Shown piece after piece: positions 17,352 to 26,022 of a stretch of 64,000 bases of DNA (position 1 is its first letter; each line of letters opens with the position of its first letter). The stretch is taken from the NCBI GenBank assembly GCA_002336845.1, contig DDEX01000108.1:11821-75820 (forward strand). Direction: 5' to 3'. Under the pieces are notes generated by a model that was not told the DNA's origin, did not search any database, and saw only the letters and a list, made by a program, of their open reading frames with translations. Source of the stretch: Rhodobacteraceae bacterium UBA1943. Lineage in GTDB: Bacteria; Pseudomonadota; Alphaproteobacteria; Rhodobacterales; Rhodobacteraceae. The position numbers and the translations under genes are program-made.

Positions 17352-17540
17352 GTGCGAACAAGCAAGCGCAAGAAAGCGCGCGCCGTGGTGGCTGGGGCCG
17401 CTCGGCGCGGCGCTCTTATCTGCATGACCCTTGATGTCAGCCCCGCCTTGGCGGCGCTGGCCATGGGCGGGTTATTGGGCAGCTTTCTGTCCCGCGAAAA
17501 CATCTTGCAGGAAGCCCACAAGCAAACCGCACCCCAGTGA
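17352..17540 (+). pseudogene. Truncated TetR regulator (copy of the downstream TetR N-terminus)
   Basis: From a GTG at 17352 behind GGAGG, the frame reads VRTSKRKKARAVVAGAARR..., ending GGLLGSFLSRENILQEAHKQ before a stop. The intact TetR at 19381 reads MRTSNREKALDAVAEVIRR...GGLLYHFPSREHLMQQAHKH. The two therefore align along the entire DNA-binding domain. The copy stops at 62 codons, lacks the ligand-binding domain, and its helix-turn-helix is altered (SPALAALAMGGLLGSF). The upstream promoter was duplicated with it. It is most likely non-functional, although a short DNA-binding remnant cannot be excluded. Confidence 0.7.
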
Positions 17541-17599
17541 GATGCAGGCGGCGGCGATGCTCCGCCAGGGGCACACCCCCGGCCCCTCTGACTGATAGG

Positions 17600-17624
17600 C
17601 AAGCCCCCGTGCCTCGTGGGCTTG
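17600..17624 (+). terminator. Possible hairpin between the TetR remnant and the quinoprotein remnant
   Basis: CAAGCCC (17600-17606) and GGGCTTG (17618-17624) can pair around an 11-base loop. No T-run follows, so termination is doubtful. The surrounding 120 bases contain no gene. Confidence 0.3.
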
Positions 17625-17661
17625 AGAGTTAACGACGAACAACTTCAACTTGAGGGATACC

Positions 17662-19134
17662 ATGTCTCAAAGCGCCGAAGGCCCGGACAAGCCACATTTA
17701 CTCCTTCGCCTTCTGGCGATCGTCATCGGGCTGGCCGGATTGCCGCTTGCCATCGGCGGGGTGTACCTGCTGAGCCTTGGCGGCTCGTTCTACTATATGC
17801 TGGCTGGTGCCGGGCTTGTTGCGACGGCGGTGCAACTGTGGAGCGGGCGGATGAGCGGGGTCCACATCTACCTTGCCGTCCTCGCGCTGACCTTGCTCTG
17901 GTCGCTGTGGGAGGTTGGAACCGCCTTCTGGCCATCGGTCCCGCGGCTTGTCGCCCCGATCTTCCTGGGCGCATGTGCGCTGCTGGTCGTGCCGCTGATC
18001 CGGCCGCACCATGGCCGGCCGGCCCATGCCCGCCTGTATGCAGGCGGCGGTGCGGCGCTGGCGGCCGTGTTCGTGGGCTTCGTTGCGTTGATGTTCCGGC
18101 CGCATGGCGTGATCCAGAATGATTTCACCGTCGTGCCCGGCGAGGTCAGCGCCACCACCGCCGCCAGCGGCGACGACTGGTATTCTTATGGCAAGACGGG
18201 CGAGGGTGCGCGCTATGCTCCCTTTGACCAGATCACCCCCGAAAATGTCAGCCAATTGGAAGTGGCCTGAACAGCCCGCACCGGCTTCATCGCCGATCAG
18301 GCGAAGGAGATTCAGGACCAGAACACGCCGCTTTATGTCGATGGAACGCTGTATCAATGCGCGGGCGGCAGCCAGGTGACTGCGCTTGATGGGGTGACCG
18401 GCGAGATCAAGTGGCAGTTCGATCCCAAGGCTGAAGACAAGAACCCTTACTACAAGCGTTGCCGCACCCTGGGTTATTACGATCCGGGTCCGGGCGACCA
18501 ATGTGGCCCGCGCGTGGTGCTGACCACGGTCGATACGCGCCTGATTTCGCTGAAGGCATCCGACGGAAAGCCGTGCGAAACCTTTGGCCAGGGCGGTTCG
18601 GTCGATCTCAGCATCGGGATGGGGCAATGGACGCCGGCCGATCCCCTGAACGAGAATCAGGATGTGCCGACGATCCCCGGCTATGCGTATATGATCGAGG
18701 ACTTCTGGTCGCCGATCCGCATCCCCTGCCTGGAGCCGCCATGGGGCACTGTCTCGGCGGTCGATCTGGCGAGTGGTAAGCTGATCTGGCAGCATCCGGC
18801 AGGCACGTCGCAGGACTTTACCCTGCAGGGTGTGGAGGCTCAGCCAGGGATCGGCTTCTATGTCGGGATGCCGGCGCTTGGCGGTCCGATCACGACCGCG
18901 AGCGGGGTGACCTTCCACAGCGGGACGCAAGACTACTATCTGCGGGCCTATGCCACCGAGACCGGCAAGCTGCTGTGGCAGGGCCGCCTGCCCACCGGCT
19001 CGCAAGCGACGCCGATGACCTATATCGGCAAGGACGGTCGGCAGTATGTCGTTCTGACGGCAAGCGGCGCGCGCGATAACCCGAAGGATTGGGGGGATTA
19101 CATCGTCGCCTTTGCCCTGCCGAAATCGAAATAG
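17662..19134 (+). pseudogene. Membrane-bound PQQ glucose dehydrogenase (gcd-like), broken
   Basis: The frame opens at ATG 17662 behind GAGGG and encodes four or five membrane helices (about residues 15-140), then the start of the quinoprotein domain (WYSYGKTGEGARYAPFDQIT). An in-frame TGA at 18268 stands where family members have Trp (LEVA-stop-TARTG). The same frame continues through VDGTLYQCAGGSQVTALDG to a normal C-terminus (QATPMTYIGKDGRQYVVLTA). The propeller is also short: after DLSIGMGQ it jumps to PADPLNENQD, with roughly 300 residues absent compared with the usual 790-800. A nonsense codon plus a large deletion make activity very unlikely. Confidence 0.8.
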
Positions 19135-19166
19135 GGCCACGATCAGGCTTTTATCCCAGTAAGGGT

Positions 19167-19193
19167 GGGCGGCTCAGTGAGCCGCCCATTTTT
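19167..19193 (+). terminator. Rho-independent terminator
   Basis: GGGCGGCTC (19167-19175) pairs perfectly with GAGCCGCCC (19179-19187) around a 3-base loop. ATTTTT follows at once. It lies 33 bases after the quinoprotein stop codon and is a textbook intrinsic terminator on the plus strand. Confidence 0.85.
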
Positions 19194-19284
19194 CTGTGAC
19201 GGTCGAGGTGCCGCCGGGAAGCTGGCGGCGCCGCAGCCCTATCGACGACAGCTCTTTGACGCGGTCAAGATCGCGAAGCCAATC

Positions 19285-19312
19285 TTGACTCTCAAACTGT
19301 ACAATATAGAAT
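19285..19312 (+). promoter_or_regulatory. Promoter copy B (upstream of the intact TetR gene)
   Basis: TTGACT (19285-19290) and TAGAAT (19307-19312) are separated by 16 bases, the same layout as copy A at 17263-17290. Most positions between the boxes are identical. The 68 bases from the -10 box to the start codon are also recognisably related to copy A. Confidence 0.5.
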
Positions 19313-19380
19313 GTTACGAAACCTGCGATGAGTTTGTTCAACTCGCGACGGTGTGGCTTCGTCTCAACGGAGGAAGATGG

Positions 19381-19920
19381 ATGCGAACGAGCAATCGTGA
19401 GAAGGCCCTTGACGCTGTGGCCGAGGTCATCCGGCGCGACGGCGTGACCGCTGTGACCTTCGATGCCATTGCCGCCGAGACAGGCCTGACCCGGGGTGGA
19501 CTGCTGTATCATTTTCCGTCCCGCGAACACCTTATGCAGCAAGCGCACAAGCATATCGCGTCCCAATGGGAAGCGGAGATGGAAGTGCTGGCGGGTGGCA
19601 GCGACGCGCCGCCCGAAGCCCGCTATGCGGCCTACATCCAGACCTGCGCCCAGGCGGCGAGCCGCGTTCAGCTTCTTCTGATGCTTGAGGCGATGGACGA
19701 CCCGGAACTCGCCAAGCCGTGGCGGGATGTTCATGATCGCTGGGGGCCGCCGGTTCCGGCCGATGACGACCCGGCGGCGCAAGAGCTGTTTCTTGCCCGG
19801 CTTGCGGCTGAAGGGCTGTGGATCCACGAGGCGATCACGAACCGCCCGCTTTCTGCAGATCTGAAGGGCCGATTACTTCGTGCAATCGCAGGAAATCTCA
19901 AGACAAACCAGACTGGTTGA
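19381..19920 (+). CDS. TetR-family transcriptional regulator
   Basis: This 179-residue regulator has a normal TetR helix-turn-helix (FDAIAAETGLTRGGLLYHFP, about residues 27-46) and a C-terminal ligand domain. The ATG at 19381 follows GGAGGA with a 6-base gap. It precedes the oxidoreductase gene by 62 bases on the same strand and may regulate it and the MFS exporter. A truncated duplicate of its promoter and DNA-binding domain lies 2 kb upstream, on the far side of the quinoprotein remnant. Confidence 0.85.
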   Translation: MRTSNREKALDAVAEVIRRDGVTAVTFDAIAAETGLTRGGLLYHFPSREHLMQQAHKHIASQWEAEMEVLAGGSDAPPEARYAAYIQTCAQAASRVQLLLMLEAMDDPELAKPWRDVHDRWGPPVPADDDPAAQELFLARLAAEGLWIHEAITNRPLSADLKGRLLRAIAGNLKTNQTG

Positions 19921-19982
19921 TCATCACGCAGCGGGCGGATTGCCTGCGATGACCGGCCAACCCTAGCAAATGTGGTTCCCCC

Positions 19983-21392
19983 ATGAAGCGTAGAACTTTC
20001 ATCCTGGGCGCAGGCGCCCTTGGCACGGCTGTCGCCGCAACCGGCGCAGGCGTTCTCGCCTCTCGCCCCGGGTCCAGACTTGTGCCCGGCAAATCCCGGG
20101 CGCGCAGCATTGTCGGTGACGAGGTGCTGCCGCAATCGACCGAGGTCGTGATCATCGGCGGCGGTTTCGCCGGCGCCAATGCCGCGCTGACCCTGGCCGA
20201 GCGCGGTATCCCCGTCGTCTTGTGCGAAAAAGGTGTCGTCGCGGGCGAGGCCTCCGGCCGGTCGATGGGTTTCATGAACGGGCAGTTCGCCGACCCGCTG
20301 AAGACGCCGATGATCCTGCGCTCGAAAGAGCTTTGGGCGGGCATGAATGCGCGGCTCGGCGCGGATTCCAGCTTCCGTCCGCGGGGCGCGACCCTTGCGC
20401 TGGCCGACGGGCAGGTGGATTTCGCGCAAGCCTGGATCGACAGGAATGCCGCGTTCGACAAGTTCGACTACCGCATCGTCACCGGCTCGGAGCTTGAATC
20501 TCTGCTGCCGGGCAACCGGAACCTGCCGAAGGCAGCACTGTTCAGCCCTTCGGACGGGGCGGTGGATTCCTCGCTGGCGGTGCCCGCCATCGCCGAAGTC
20601 GCCCGCAGCCGCGGCGTCACCCTGTTGCAGAATTGCGCTGTGCGCGAGGTCGAGTTGAGCGGCGGTCAGGTCAGCGGGGTCGTTACCGAGAAAGGGACCA
20701 TCGCCTGCAAGACCGTGATCGTGGCCGGGGGGCACTGGACACCCCTGTTCATGTCGGGGATGGGTATCCGCATGCCCCAGGTCGATGTTTACCTGTCGCA
20801 ATGCGCGCTGAGCGCCGTTGACGGGCCGACGATGCCTTATCAAAGCGAACGTTACGGCGTGCGCATCCGCGCCGACGGAACCTTTGCCTTCGGTGTCGTG
20901 ACCGTGGTGATGCCCATCGAACCAACCGTCATCCGCAACCTTCCGCTGCTTGGACCGGCGAGAGAGGCTGCGGGGGCGATGGCGACGCTTGGGCTGTCGT
21001 TCAAGGATTTCTGGAACGACCTGACGGAAGACACGCATTCGATCCCGTCACCTTACGAAAACCGCCGCATCCTGATGCCCGAGGTGAATGTGGCGCCGAT
21101 GACCGAAGGGATTGCCGCGCTGGCCGAGGACTACCCGGCCTTCAAGGATGCCAAGGTGATCGAAGAGTGGGCAGGTGCCATCAGCAGCACGCCTGACAAC
21201 ATGCCCTACATTACCGGCATCCCGTCGCATCAGGGCCTGTTCGTGGGCAGTGGGCTTGAGGCGGGGCTGAGCTGGGGGCCTGCCGTGGGAGAGGCTCTGG
21301 CTGATCTGGCGATGGGCAATACCCCTCAGTTTGATCTGGCGAACTATCGGTCGGATCGTTTCACCGATGGCAGCCCGATCGCGTTCCACTGA
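19983..21392 (+). CDS. Tat-exported FAD-dependent oxidoreductase, DAO family
   Basis: This 469-residue flavoprotein starts with a twin-arginine signal (MKRRTFILGAGALGTAVAAT). A Rossmann FAD motif follows (EVVIIGGGFAGANAALTLAE, about residues 54-73). The C-terminal part shows the DAO-family pattern (EEWAGAISSTPDNMPYITG and GLFVGSGLEAGLSWGPAVGE). Such enzymes oxidise amino acids, sarcosine-like amines or related substrates. The Tat signal places it in the periplasm, which is less usual for the family. The substrate is unknown. It lies between the TetR gene and an MFS transporter. Confidence 0.82.
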   Translation: MKRRTFILGAGALGTAVAATGAGVLASRPGSRLVPGKSRARSIVGDEVLPQSTEVVIIGGGFAGANAALTLAERGIPVVLCEKGVVAGEASGRSMGFMNGQFADPLKTPMILRSKELWAGMNARLGADSSFRPRGATLALADGQVDFAQAWIDRNAAFDKFDYRIVTGSELESLLPGNRNLPKAALFSPSDGAVDSSLAVPAIAEVARSRGVTLLQNCAVREVELSGGQVSGVVTEKGTIACKTVIVAGGHWTPLFMSGMGIRMPQVDVYLSQCALSAVDGPTMPYQSERYGVRIRADGTFAFGVVTVVMPIEPTVIRNLPLLGPAREAAGAMATLGLSFKDFWNDLTEDTHSIPSPYENRRILMPEVNVAPMTEGIAALAEDYPAFKDAKVIEEWAGAISSTPDNMPYITGIPSHQGLFVGSGLEAGLSWGPAVGEALADLAMGNTPQFDLANYRSDRFTDGSPIAFH

Positions 21393-21501
21393 CGCAGCGG
21401 GCCTGTCTATCCGACTGGGTGCGGCGCTGTCGCAAGGCTGACCTTCAGCAGAAGCCCTGGCGCTCTGCTTTCGAAAATGCCCGGTCGGTTCCTTTTTTCG
21501 G

Positions 21502-21539
21502 CGTTGCGCGAGGGGGACTCAACCTCCCTCCGCGCAACG
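21502..21539 (+). promoter_or_regulatory. Long hairpin in the leader of the MFS transporter gene
   Basis: CGTTGCGCG (21502-21510) pairs perfectly with CGCGCAACG (21531-21539), and the interior AGGGGG/CCTCCCT can extend the stem with one bulged base. It ends 17 bases before the first possible start codon. A T-run precedes rather than follows it, so it is more likely a leader structure or operator than a terminator. The remaining bases between 21393 and 21501 hold no gene. Confidence 0.5.
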
Positions 21540-21555
21540 TCCTTGTCGTAATGGG

Positions 21556-23079
21556 ATGCGAAACATGATTGCAGACAAGAACCCCTGGCTGGTGCTGGCC
21601 ATCGTTTCAGCCGGACTTTTCCTGATCGGCGTCGATATGACTGTGCTGAACGTGGCGCTGCCGGTGCTGGCGCATGAACTGGGCGCCACGACGGCCGAGA
21701 AGCTGTGGATGGTGAACGCATATTCGCTGGTGCTGGCCGGGCTGCTGCCGGGCTGCGGCACGCTGTCGGACCGCGTCGGCCATCGCCGGATGTTTGTCGC
21801 CGGACTTGTCGTGTTTGGCGCCTCCTCGGCCGTTGCGGCTTTTGCGCCGACGCCGACGCTGTTGATCGCGGCGCGGGCCGTGCTGGCCATCGGCGCGGCC
21901 ATGATGATGCCGGCCACGGTCTCGATCATCCGAGTGGTTTTTACCGACGATCAGGAACGCGCCGTCGCCATTGGCATCTGGGGTTCGATCTCGGCGGGCG
22001 CCGCGGCACTCGGCCCGATCCTGGGCGGCTTCCTGCTGGACCATTTCTGGTGGGGGTCGGTGTTTCTCATCAACGTGCCGGTGGTGCTGCTGACGCTGAT
22101 CCTGACCTTTGCGAAGATCCCCGCGCTGCCCGGCAACCCCGAGCGGCATTGGGATGCCGCGACCTCGGCCGTGCTGACCGTGGCGCTGATTGCGCTGCTT
22201 TATGCCCTGAAGGGCGTGCTCAAGGCAGACATCCATTGGGCCGAAGTCGCCATTGCCGCCGTGTTGGGATCGGCCTTCTTCCTTTGGTTCCTGCGCCGCC
22301 AGCGACTTGCATCGCCACTGATCGACTTCACCCTGTTCCGCAACCTGCGCTTTTCGCTGGGCGCCGCCGGGGCGCTGTTCGCCAGCTTCATCATGATCGG
22401 CCTGCAATTCGTGCTGAGTCAGGACTTGCAGCTTGTGCGCGGGTTCACCCCGCTCGAAGCAGGGCTGTTTGTCCTGCCCATCGCCGCCGGTGCCTTTGTC
22501 GCCGGTCCGGCGCTCGGCGCGATCCTGTTCCGGGTGGGTGTCGAGCGAATGCTGGCCCTGACGCTGGCGATGGCGGCAATCGGTATGGTGCTTTACACGT
22601 TCACGGGAATTCATGCGCCTCTTTTGTGGCAGATCGTGACGCTGGCGGTCGCGGGCTTTGGCTTGGGCGGGATCATGTCGGTCAGTTCGACCGCGATCAT
22701 GATCAACGCGCCAGAGGAAAAGGCCGGCATGGCCGGCGCGCTGGAGGGCATCTCCTATGAACTGGGCGGCACGCTGGGCGTGGCTGTGATGGGCAGCGTG
22801 ATCGCCTCGATCTACACGCGGTCCTTTGCCCCGCCGCCCGAGGCCGGGCTTCCGGCCAGCGCCTGGGATAGCCTGGACCAGACCCTGATCGCCGCCAGCA
22901 CCCTTGCCGGCGATCTTGGCGCGCGGGTCATGGAGGCCGGAAAGCTGGCCTTCTCTGGCGGGGTGCTGACAACCCTGAGTGCCGCCGCCGTTCTCACAGT
23001 CGCGCTGTTCACGCTCATGGTGCTTTACGCGCGCAACAAACCGGCGGACGCTGCTCCGCCTGCATCCCATCAGCATTAG
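21556..23079 (+). CDS. MFS drug-resistance transporter, DHA2 (14-helix) family
   Basis: This 507-residue inner-membrane protein has about 14 hydrophobic segments. Family features include DMTVLNVALPVLAHEL in helix 1 and the loop GTLSDRVGHRRMFVAGL after helix 2. DHA2 members (EmrB, QacA, SmvA) export drugs, biocides or cationic dyes by proton exchange. Start choice is open: ATG at 21556 or at 21565, with GGGA a better distance from the latter. It follows a possible leader hairpin and may be controlled by the nearby TetR protein. The next gene starts 9 bases after its stop. Confidence 0.88.
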   Translation: MRNMIADKNPWLVLAIVSAGLFLIGVDMTVLNVALPVLAHELGATTAEKLWMVNAYSLVLAGLLPGCGTLSDRVGHRRMFVAGLVVFGASSAVAAFAPTPTLLIAARAVLAIGAAMMMPATVSIIRVVFTDDQERAVAIGIWGSISAGAAALGPILGGFLLDHFWWGSVFLINVPVVLLTLILTFAKIPALPGNPERHWDAATSAVLTVALIALLYALKGVLKADIHWAEVAIAAVLGSAFFLWFLRRQRLASPLIDFTLFRNLRFSLGAAGALFASFIMIGLQFVLSQDLQLVRGFTPLEAGLFVLPIAAGAFVAGPALGAILFRVGVERMLALTLAMAAIGMVLYTFTGIHAPLLWQIVTLAVAGFGLGGIMSVSSTAIMINAPEEKAGMAGALEGISYELGGTLGVAVMGSVIASIYTRSFAPPPEAGLPASAWDSLDQTLIAASTLAGDLGARVMEAGKLAFSGGVLTTLSAAAVLTVALFTLMVLYARNKPADAAPPASHQH

Positions 23080-23088
23080 GAGATACAG

Positions 23089-23703
23089 ATGGCAAAAGTC
23101 GCCCTTATCGGAGCATCCGGCAATGTCGGCTCGCGCATTCTCAGGGAACTGTCGGATCGCGGTCATGTGGTGACGGCGATTGCCCGCAACCCCGACCGCA
23201 TCGCCGGACTTCCCGGTGTGCTGGCGGTGAAAGGCGACCTGTTCGACACCGACGCGCTGGCCGGGTTGCTGCACGGCCATGACGCGGTGATCAGCTCGGT
23301 CTCCTTCGTTGACAGCGATGCCGCGCGGCTTGTCGCGGCGGTGCGCGACTCCGGCGTGAAGCGCTATCTGGTCGTCGGCGGCGCCGGCAGCCTCGAGGTG
23401 CCGCCGGAAGGCAAGCGGGTCATTGACCAGCCCTGGTTCAACGACGCATGGAAGCCCGAGGCCCAGGGCGGCATCGACTTCCTGAGCCTGCTGAAAACGG
23501 TCGAGGATCTGGACTGGTCGTTCCTGTCGCCCTCGGCCATGTTCATTCCCGGCGCGCGCACCGGGGTGTTCCGACTGGGCAAGGACACCCTGCTGTCAAC
23601 CGAAGCCGGGTCGAGCATATCCCACGAGGATTATGCGGTGGCCCTGGTGGATGAACTGGAAACCCCCGCCCATATCCGCCAGCGATTCACCGTCGGCTAC
23701 TGA
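23089..23703 (+). CDS. NAD(P)-binding reductase, NmrA/YwnB-like
   Basis: This 204-residue Rossmann protein begins AKVALIGASGNVGSRILREL, the GASGNVG loop typical of atypical SDRs with an NAD(P)H-binding domain (NAD_binding_10). It lacks the Tyr-xxx-Lys pair of classical SDRs. AGGAGA precedes its ATG. It forms a probable operon with the MFS gene and the DUF2218 gene. The family is annotated as flavin or quinone reductase-like, but function is mostly unknown. Confidence 0.8.
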   Translation: MAKVALIGASGNVGSRILRELSDRGHVVTAIARNPDRIAGLPGVLAVKGDLFDTDALAGLLHGHDAVISSVSFVDSDAARLVAAVRDSGVKRYLVVGGAGSLEVPPEGKRVIDQPWFNDAWKPEAQGGIDFLSLLKTVEDLDWSFLSPSAMFIPGARTGVFRLGKDTLLSTEAGSSISHEDYAVALVDELETPAHIRQRFTVGY

Positions 23704-23732
23704 GCCCTTCAGGCAAAGAGAGGATTTTCGAC

Positions 23733-24023
23733 ATGCCCGCAACCACCGCCATCGTGACGACCGAACATGCCAGCCGCTATCTTCAACAACTCTGCAAACA
23801 CTGGAGCCACCGGTTCACGGTGGAATTCGATCCCGCACAGGGCACCATCGACTTCGGCAAGGGCCAGTCCGTCGCACTGTCCGCATCGCCCGCGGCACTG
23901 ACTGTAACCGTAAGCGATACCAACGGCGACGGGGCATTCGACGAGCTGGAGCGGGTTGTCGAAGACCACATCAAACGCTTTGCATTCCGAGAAACGCTGC
24001 ACTTCGATTGGAAAAGGGCTTGA
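23733..24023 (+). CDS. DUF2218 domain protein
   Basis: This 96-residue protein matches the DUF2218 family in length and in the pattern YLQQLCKHWSHRF near the N-terminus and HIKRFAFRETLHFDW at the end. The function is unknown. AGAGAGGA lies 9-10 bases before the ATG. It is the last intact gene of the island. From 24024 to 24166 I see no gene. Confidence 0.75.
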   Translation: MPATTAIVTTEHASRYLQQLCKHWSHRFTVEFDPAQGTIDFGKGQSVALSASPAALTVTVSDTNGDGAFDELERVVEDHIKRFAFRETLHFDWKRA

Positions 24024-24166
24024 GGTCCGGGCAATTTTGAACTTGCAATCCGCGTCGGTCGGAGGCGCGGCGACGATCCTTCCCGGAACGGGATGTCGCC
24101 TGCTAACCGTCGGCCGACGCGTGACCAGACAGGCAAGGAGCAAGGACAGCAGAACTGAAGGGCGCG

Positions 24167-24722
24167 TCACCGCTCGAAGATTCTGGCGATCTCGGCCTTC
24201 ACGCGCAGCAACACCTCCATCACCTGATCCTTCTGTATGTCAAAGCGCTAGATTGGCACCGGGACTGAGATGGCATGGAGATCGCCCGAGAAATCGCTGA
24301 ACGCGAAGCAAAGCGCGCTGATCCCTTCGGTATGGTCATCATGGTCTTCGGCAACGCCGCGGGCGCGGGCGGCATGGATTGCCCGCGCAGCCTTGCGAAA
24401 TCGGGCTCGATGCCCAGTCGGGTCCACTCGTCCTGCGCCAGCTTGCGCACTTCGGTGTCCGAGAGCATCGCAAAGACAGGCCAGCCCATCGGCCGTATTG
24501 GTCAGCGGAAACGCATCACCGACGGCCGAAACCGCGCAGCCGATGCGTGCCCTGGATCTGGTCGAGGAAGATCATCCGGCCGCCGCGCAGCACGGCAAGG
24601 TCCACCGTCTCGCCCGTCTGCTCGACGTTGGCCTGAAGATAGGGGCGACAGCGTTCGGCGACGTTGTAGCGCGCGGCCCCCGCCAGCGCATGATGCTTTG
24701 GCCCCAGACGGACACCGCCCGC
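24167..24722 (-). pseudogene. IclR-family regulator, C-terminal remnant
   Basis: Read on the minus strand across frames, this stretch gives RYNVAERCRPYLQANVEQTG, then ETVDLAVLRGGRMIFLDQIQ, then VFAMLSDTEVRKLAQDEW, and finally EVLLRVKAEIARIFER before a stop at 24167. These are the effector-binding-domain segments of IclR regulators in their normal order. At least two frameshifts and an internal TAG (near 24249) break it. The DNA-binding domain is missing: the sequence stops where the IS5 remnant begins at about 24733. It probably decayed after the insertion. Confidence 0.7.
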
Positions 24723-24732
24723 GGTCCGGGTG

Positions 24733-24995
24733 CCGGACGAGGCGTGGGCGTTTCATCTTCGCCGTTCGCGCCCCGAACGGGCGCAAACCCCTGAACCATC
24801 GTCTTGTTCCGGATGGAGTTTTCTCGATCGCGCGCAGCGGGTCGCCGTGGCGCGACCCGTCCGAAAGTTCGGCAAGTGGTCCAGGGTCTGTCGCCGGTTC
24901 CGGCGCTGGACCCTGGCCTGGCTTTGGGAGCATATCCTGGACGCCCTGAAGAAAGCGTCCTGGGATTCATCGACATAACGTCGATCAGGCCCCGG
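24733..24995 (+). mobile_element. IS5-family transposase remnant (right copy)
   Basis: This copy reads DEAWAF, then VRAPNGRKPLNHRLVPDGVF, SIARSGSPWRDP, then after a frameshift RKFGKWSRVCRRFRRW and LWEHILDALKKAS, with FIDITSIRP at the end. It is closely similar to the left copy at 16921-17180 and lies in the same orientation, but carries different breaks. Only the N-terminal third of the transposase is left. It joins the decayed IclR gene directly. Confidence 0.75.
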
Positions 24996-25017
24996 CTCCG
25001 CCATTTGTCAACATGAC

Positions 25018-25884
25018 CTAGCTGCGCACGAGCTTTTCGTAGTCGGTGGCAATTTCGCGCGTCAGCGCCCCCACCTCGAACGTATAGTCGCCGATCTGGC
25101 CCACCGGGGTCACCTCGGCTGCCGTGCCGGTCAGCCAGCATTGCTGGAACCCTTCCAACTCGGCCGGCAGGATGTGGCGTTCATGCACGGTGATGCCCTT
25201 GGCGCGCAGCATCCCGATCACCGTCTGGCGGGTGATGCCGTTCAGGATGGCGTCGGGGATCGGGGTATGCACCTCTCCGTCCTTGACGAAGAAGATGTTC
25301 GCGCCGGTCGCTTCGGCCACATAGCCGCGATAGTCGAAGAACAGCGCATCGCTGCACCCCTTGGCTTGGGCCGCGTGCTTCGACATGGTGCAGATCATGT
25401 AAAGACCCGCCGCCTTGGCCGCCGTCGGGATCGTCTCGGGCGAGGGGCGCTTCCACTTGGCGATATCCAGCTTGGCGCCCTGGAACTTGGCGTCGCCGTA
25501 ATAGGCGCCCCAGGTCCAGCAGGCCACGGCAAGGCGCACCGGATTGCCAAGGCTGGCCACGCCCATCTCATCGCCCGCGCCGCGAAAGGCGACGGCGCGC
25601 ACATAGGCATCGGTCAGGCCATTGGCGGCCAACACCTGATCCTTGGCGGCGTTGATCTCTTCGACCGTATAGGGGATCGGCATGTCCAAAAGCTCGCCCG
25701 ATTTCAGCAGGCGCCGGGAATGCTCGGTCGATTTGAAGATCTTGCCGTTATAGCAACGCTCGCCCTCGAACACGGACGAGGCATAGTGCAGCGCATGGGT
25801 CAGGATGTGGACCTGCGCCTTGCGCCATTCCACCAGTTTGCCATCCATCCAGATGAACCCGTCGCGATCGTCATAGCCAGCCAT
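25018..25884 (-). CDS. ilvE: Branched-chain amino acid aminotransferase
   Basis: This 288-residue class IV PLP aminotransferase catalyses the last step of valine, leucine and isoleucine synthesis. Visible family features are HALHYASSVFEGERCY near residue 30, the catalytic-lysine region around YMICTMSKHAA, and EATGANIFFVKDG. I chose the ATG at 25884 because GAGGAGG lies 5 bases upstream; a start 51 bases earlier is possible but less likely. It is divergent from the petP-like gene. Confidence 0.92.
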   Translation of the reverse strand: MAGYDDRDGFIWMDGKLVEWRKAQVHILTHALHYASSVFEGERCYNGKIFKSTEHSRRLLKSGELLDMPIPYTVEEINAAKDQVLAANGLTDAYVRAVAFRGAGDEMGVASLGNPVRLAVACWTWGAYYGDAKFQGAKLDIAKWKRPSPETIPTAAKAAGLYMICTMSKHAAQAKGCSDALFFDYRGYVAEATGANIFFVKDGEVHTPIPDAILNGITRQTVIGMLRAKGITVHERHILPAELEGFQQCWLTGTAAEVTPVGQIGDYTFEVGALTREIATDYEKLVRS

Positions 25885-25920
25885 CCGGCCCTCCTCATTT
25901 TCAAATGTTGCGCCTGCAAT

Positions 25921-25985
25921 GTCCGGATCGGACATAAAGTTGCGTCAAACCGCGGAATCGCTATCTTTCATGACTTGGAATGTCA
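25921..25985. promoter_or_regulatory. Divergent promoter region of ilvE and petP with small palindromes
   Basis: GTCCG-GAT-CGGAC (25921-25933) is a perfect inverted repeat 37 bases from the ilvE start. TGAC (25971-25974) and GTCA (25982-25985) form a second, short dyad nearer the MarR-type gene. Either could be an operator. No regulator can be assigned. Confidence 0.3.
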
Positions 25986-26022
25986 ATAAGGCTGACGTAA
26001 GTTCATGCCAGTGGAGGATGGC

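Noticed and set aside
18268..18270. In-frame TGA in the quinoprotein gene as a possible selenocysteine codon
   Set aside because: Family members have Trp here, not Cys, no selenocysteine-insertion hairpin is apparent just after it, and the gene also lacks a large internal part. A nonsense mutation explains it better.
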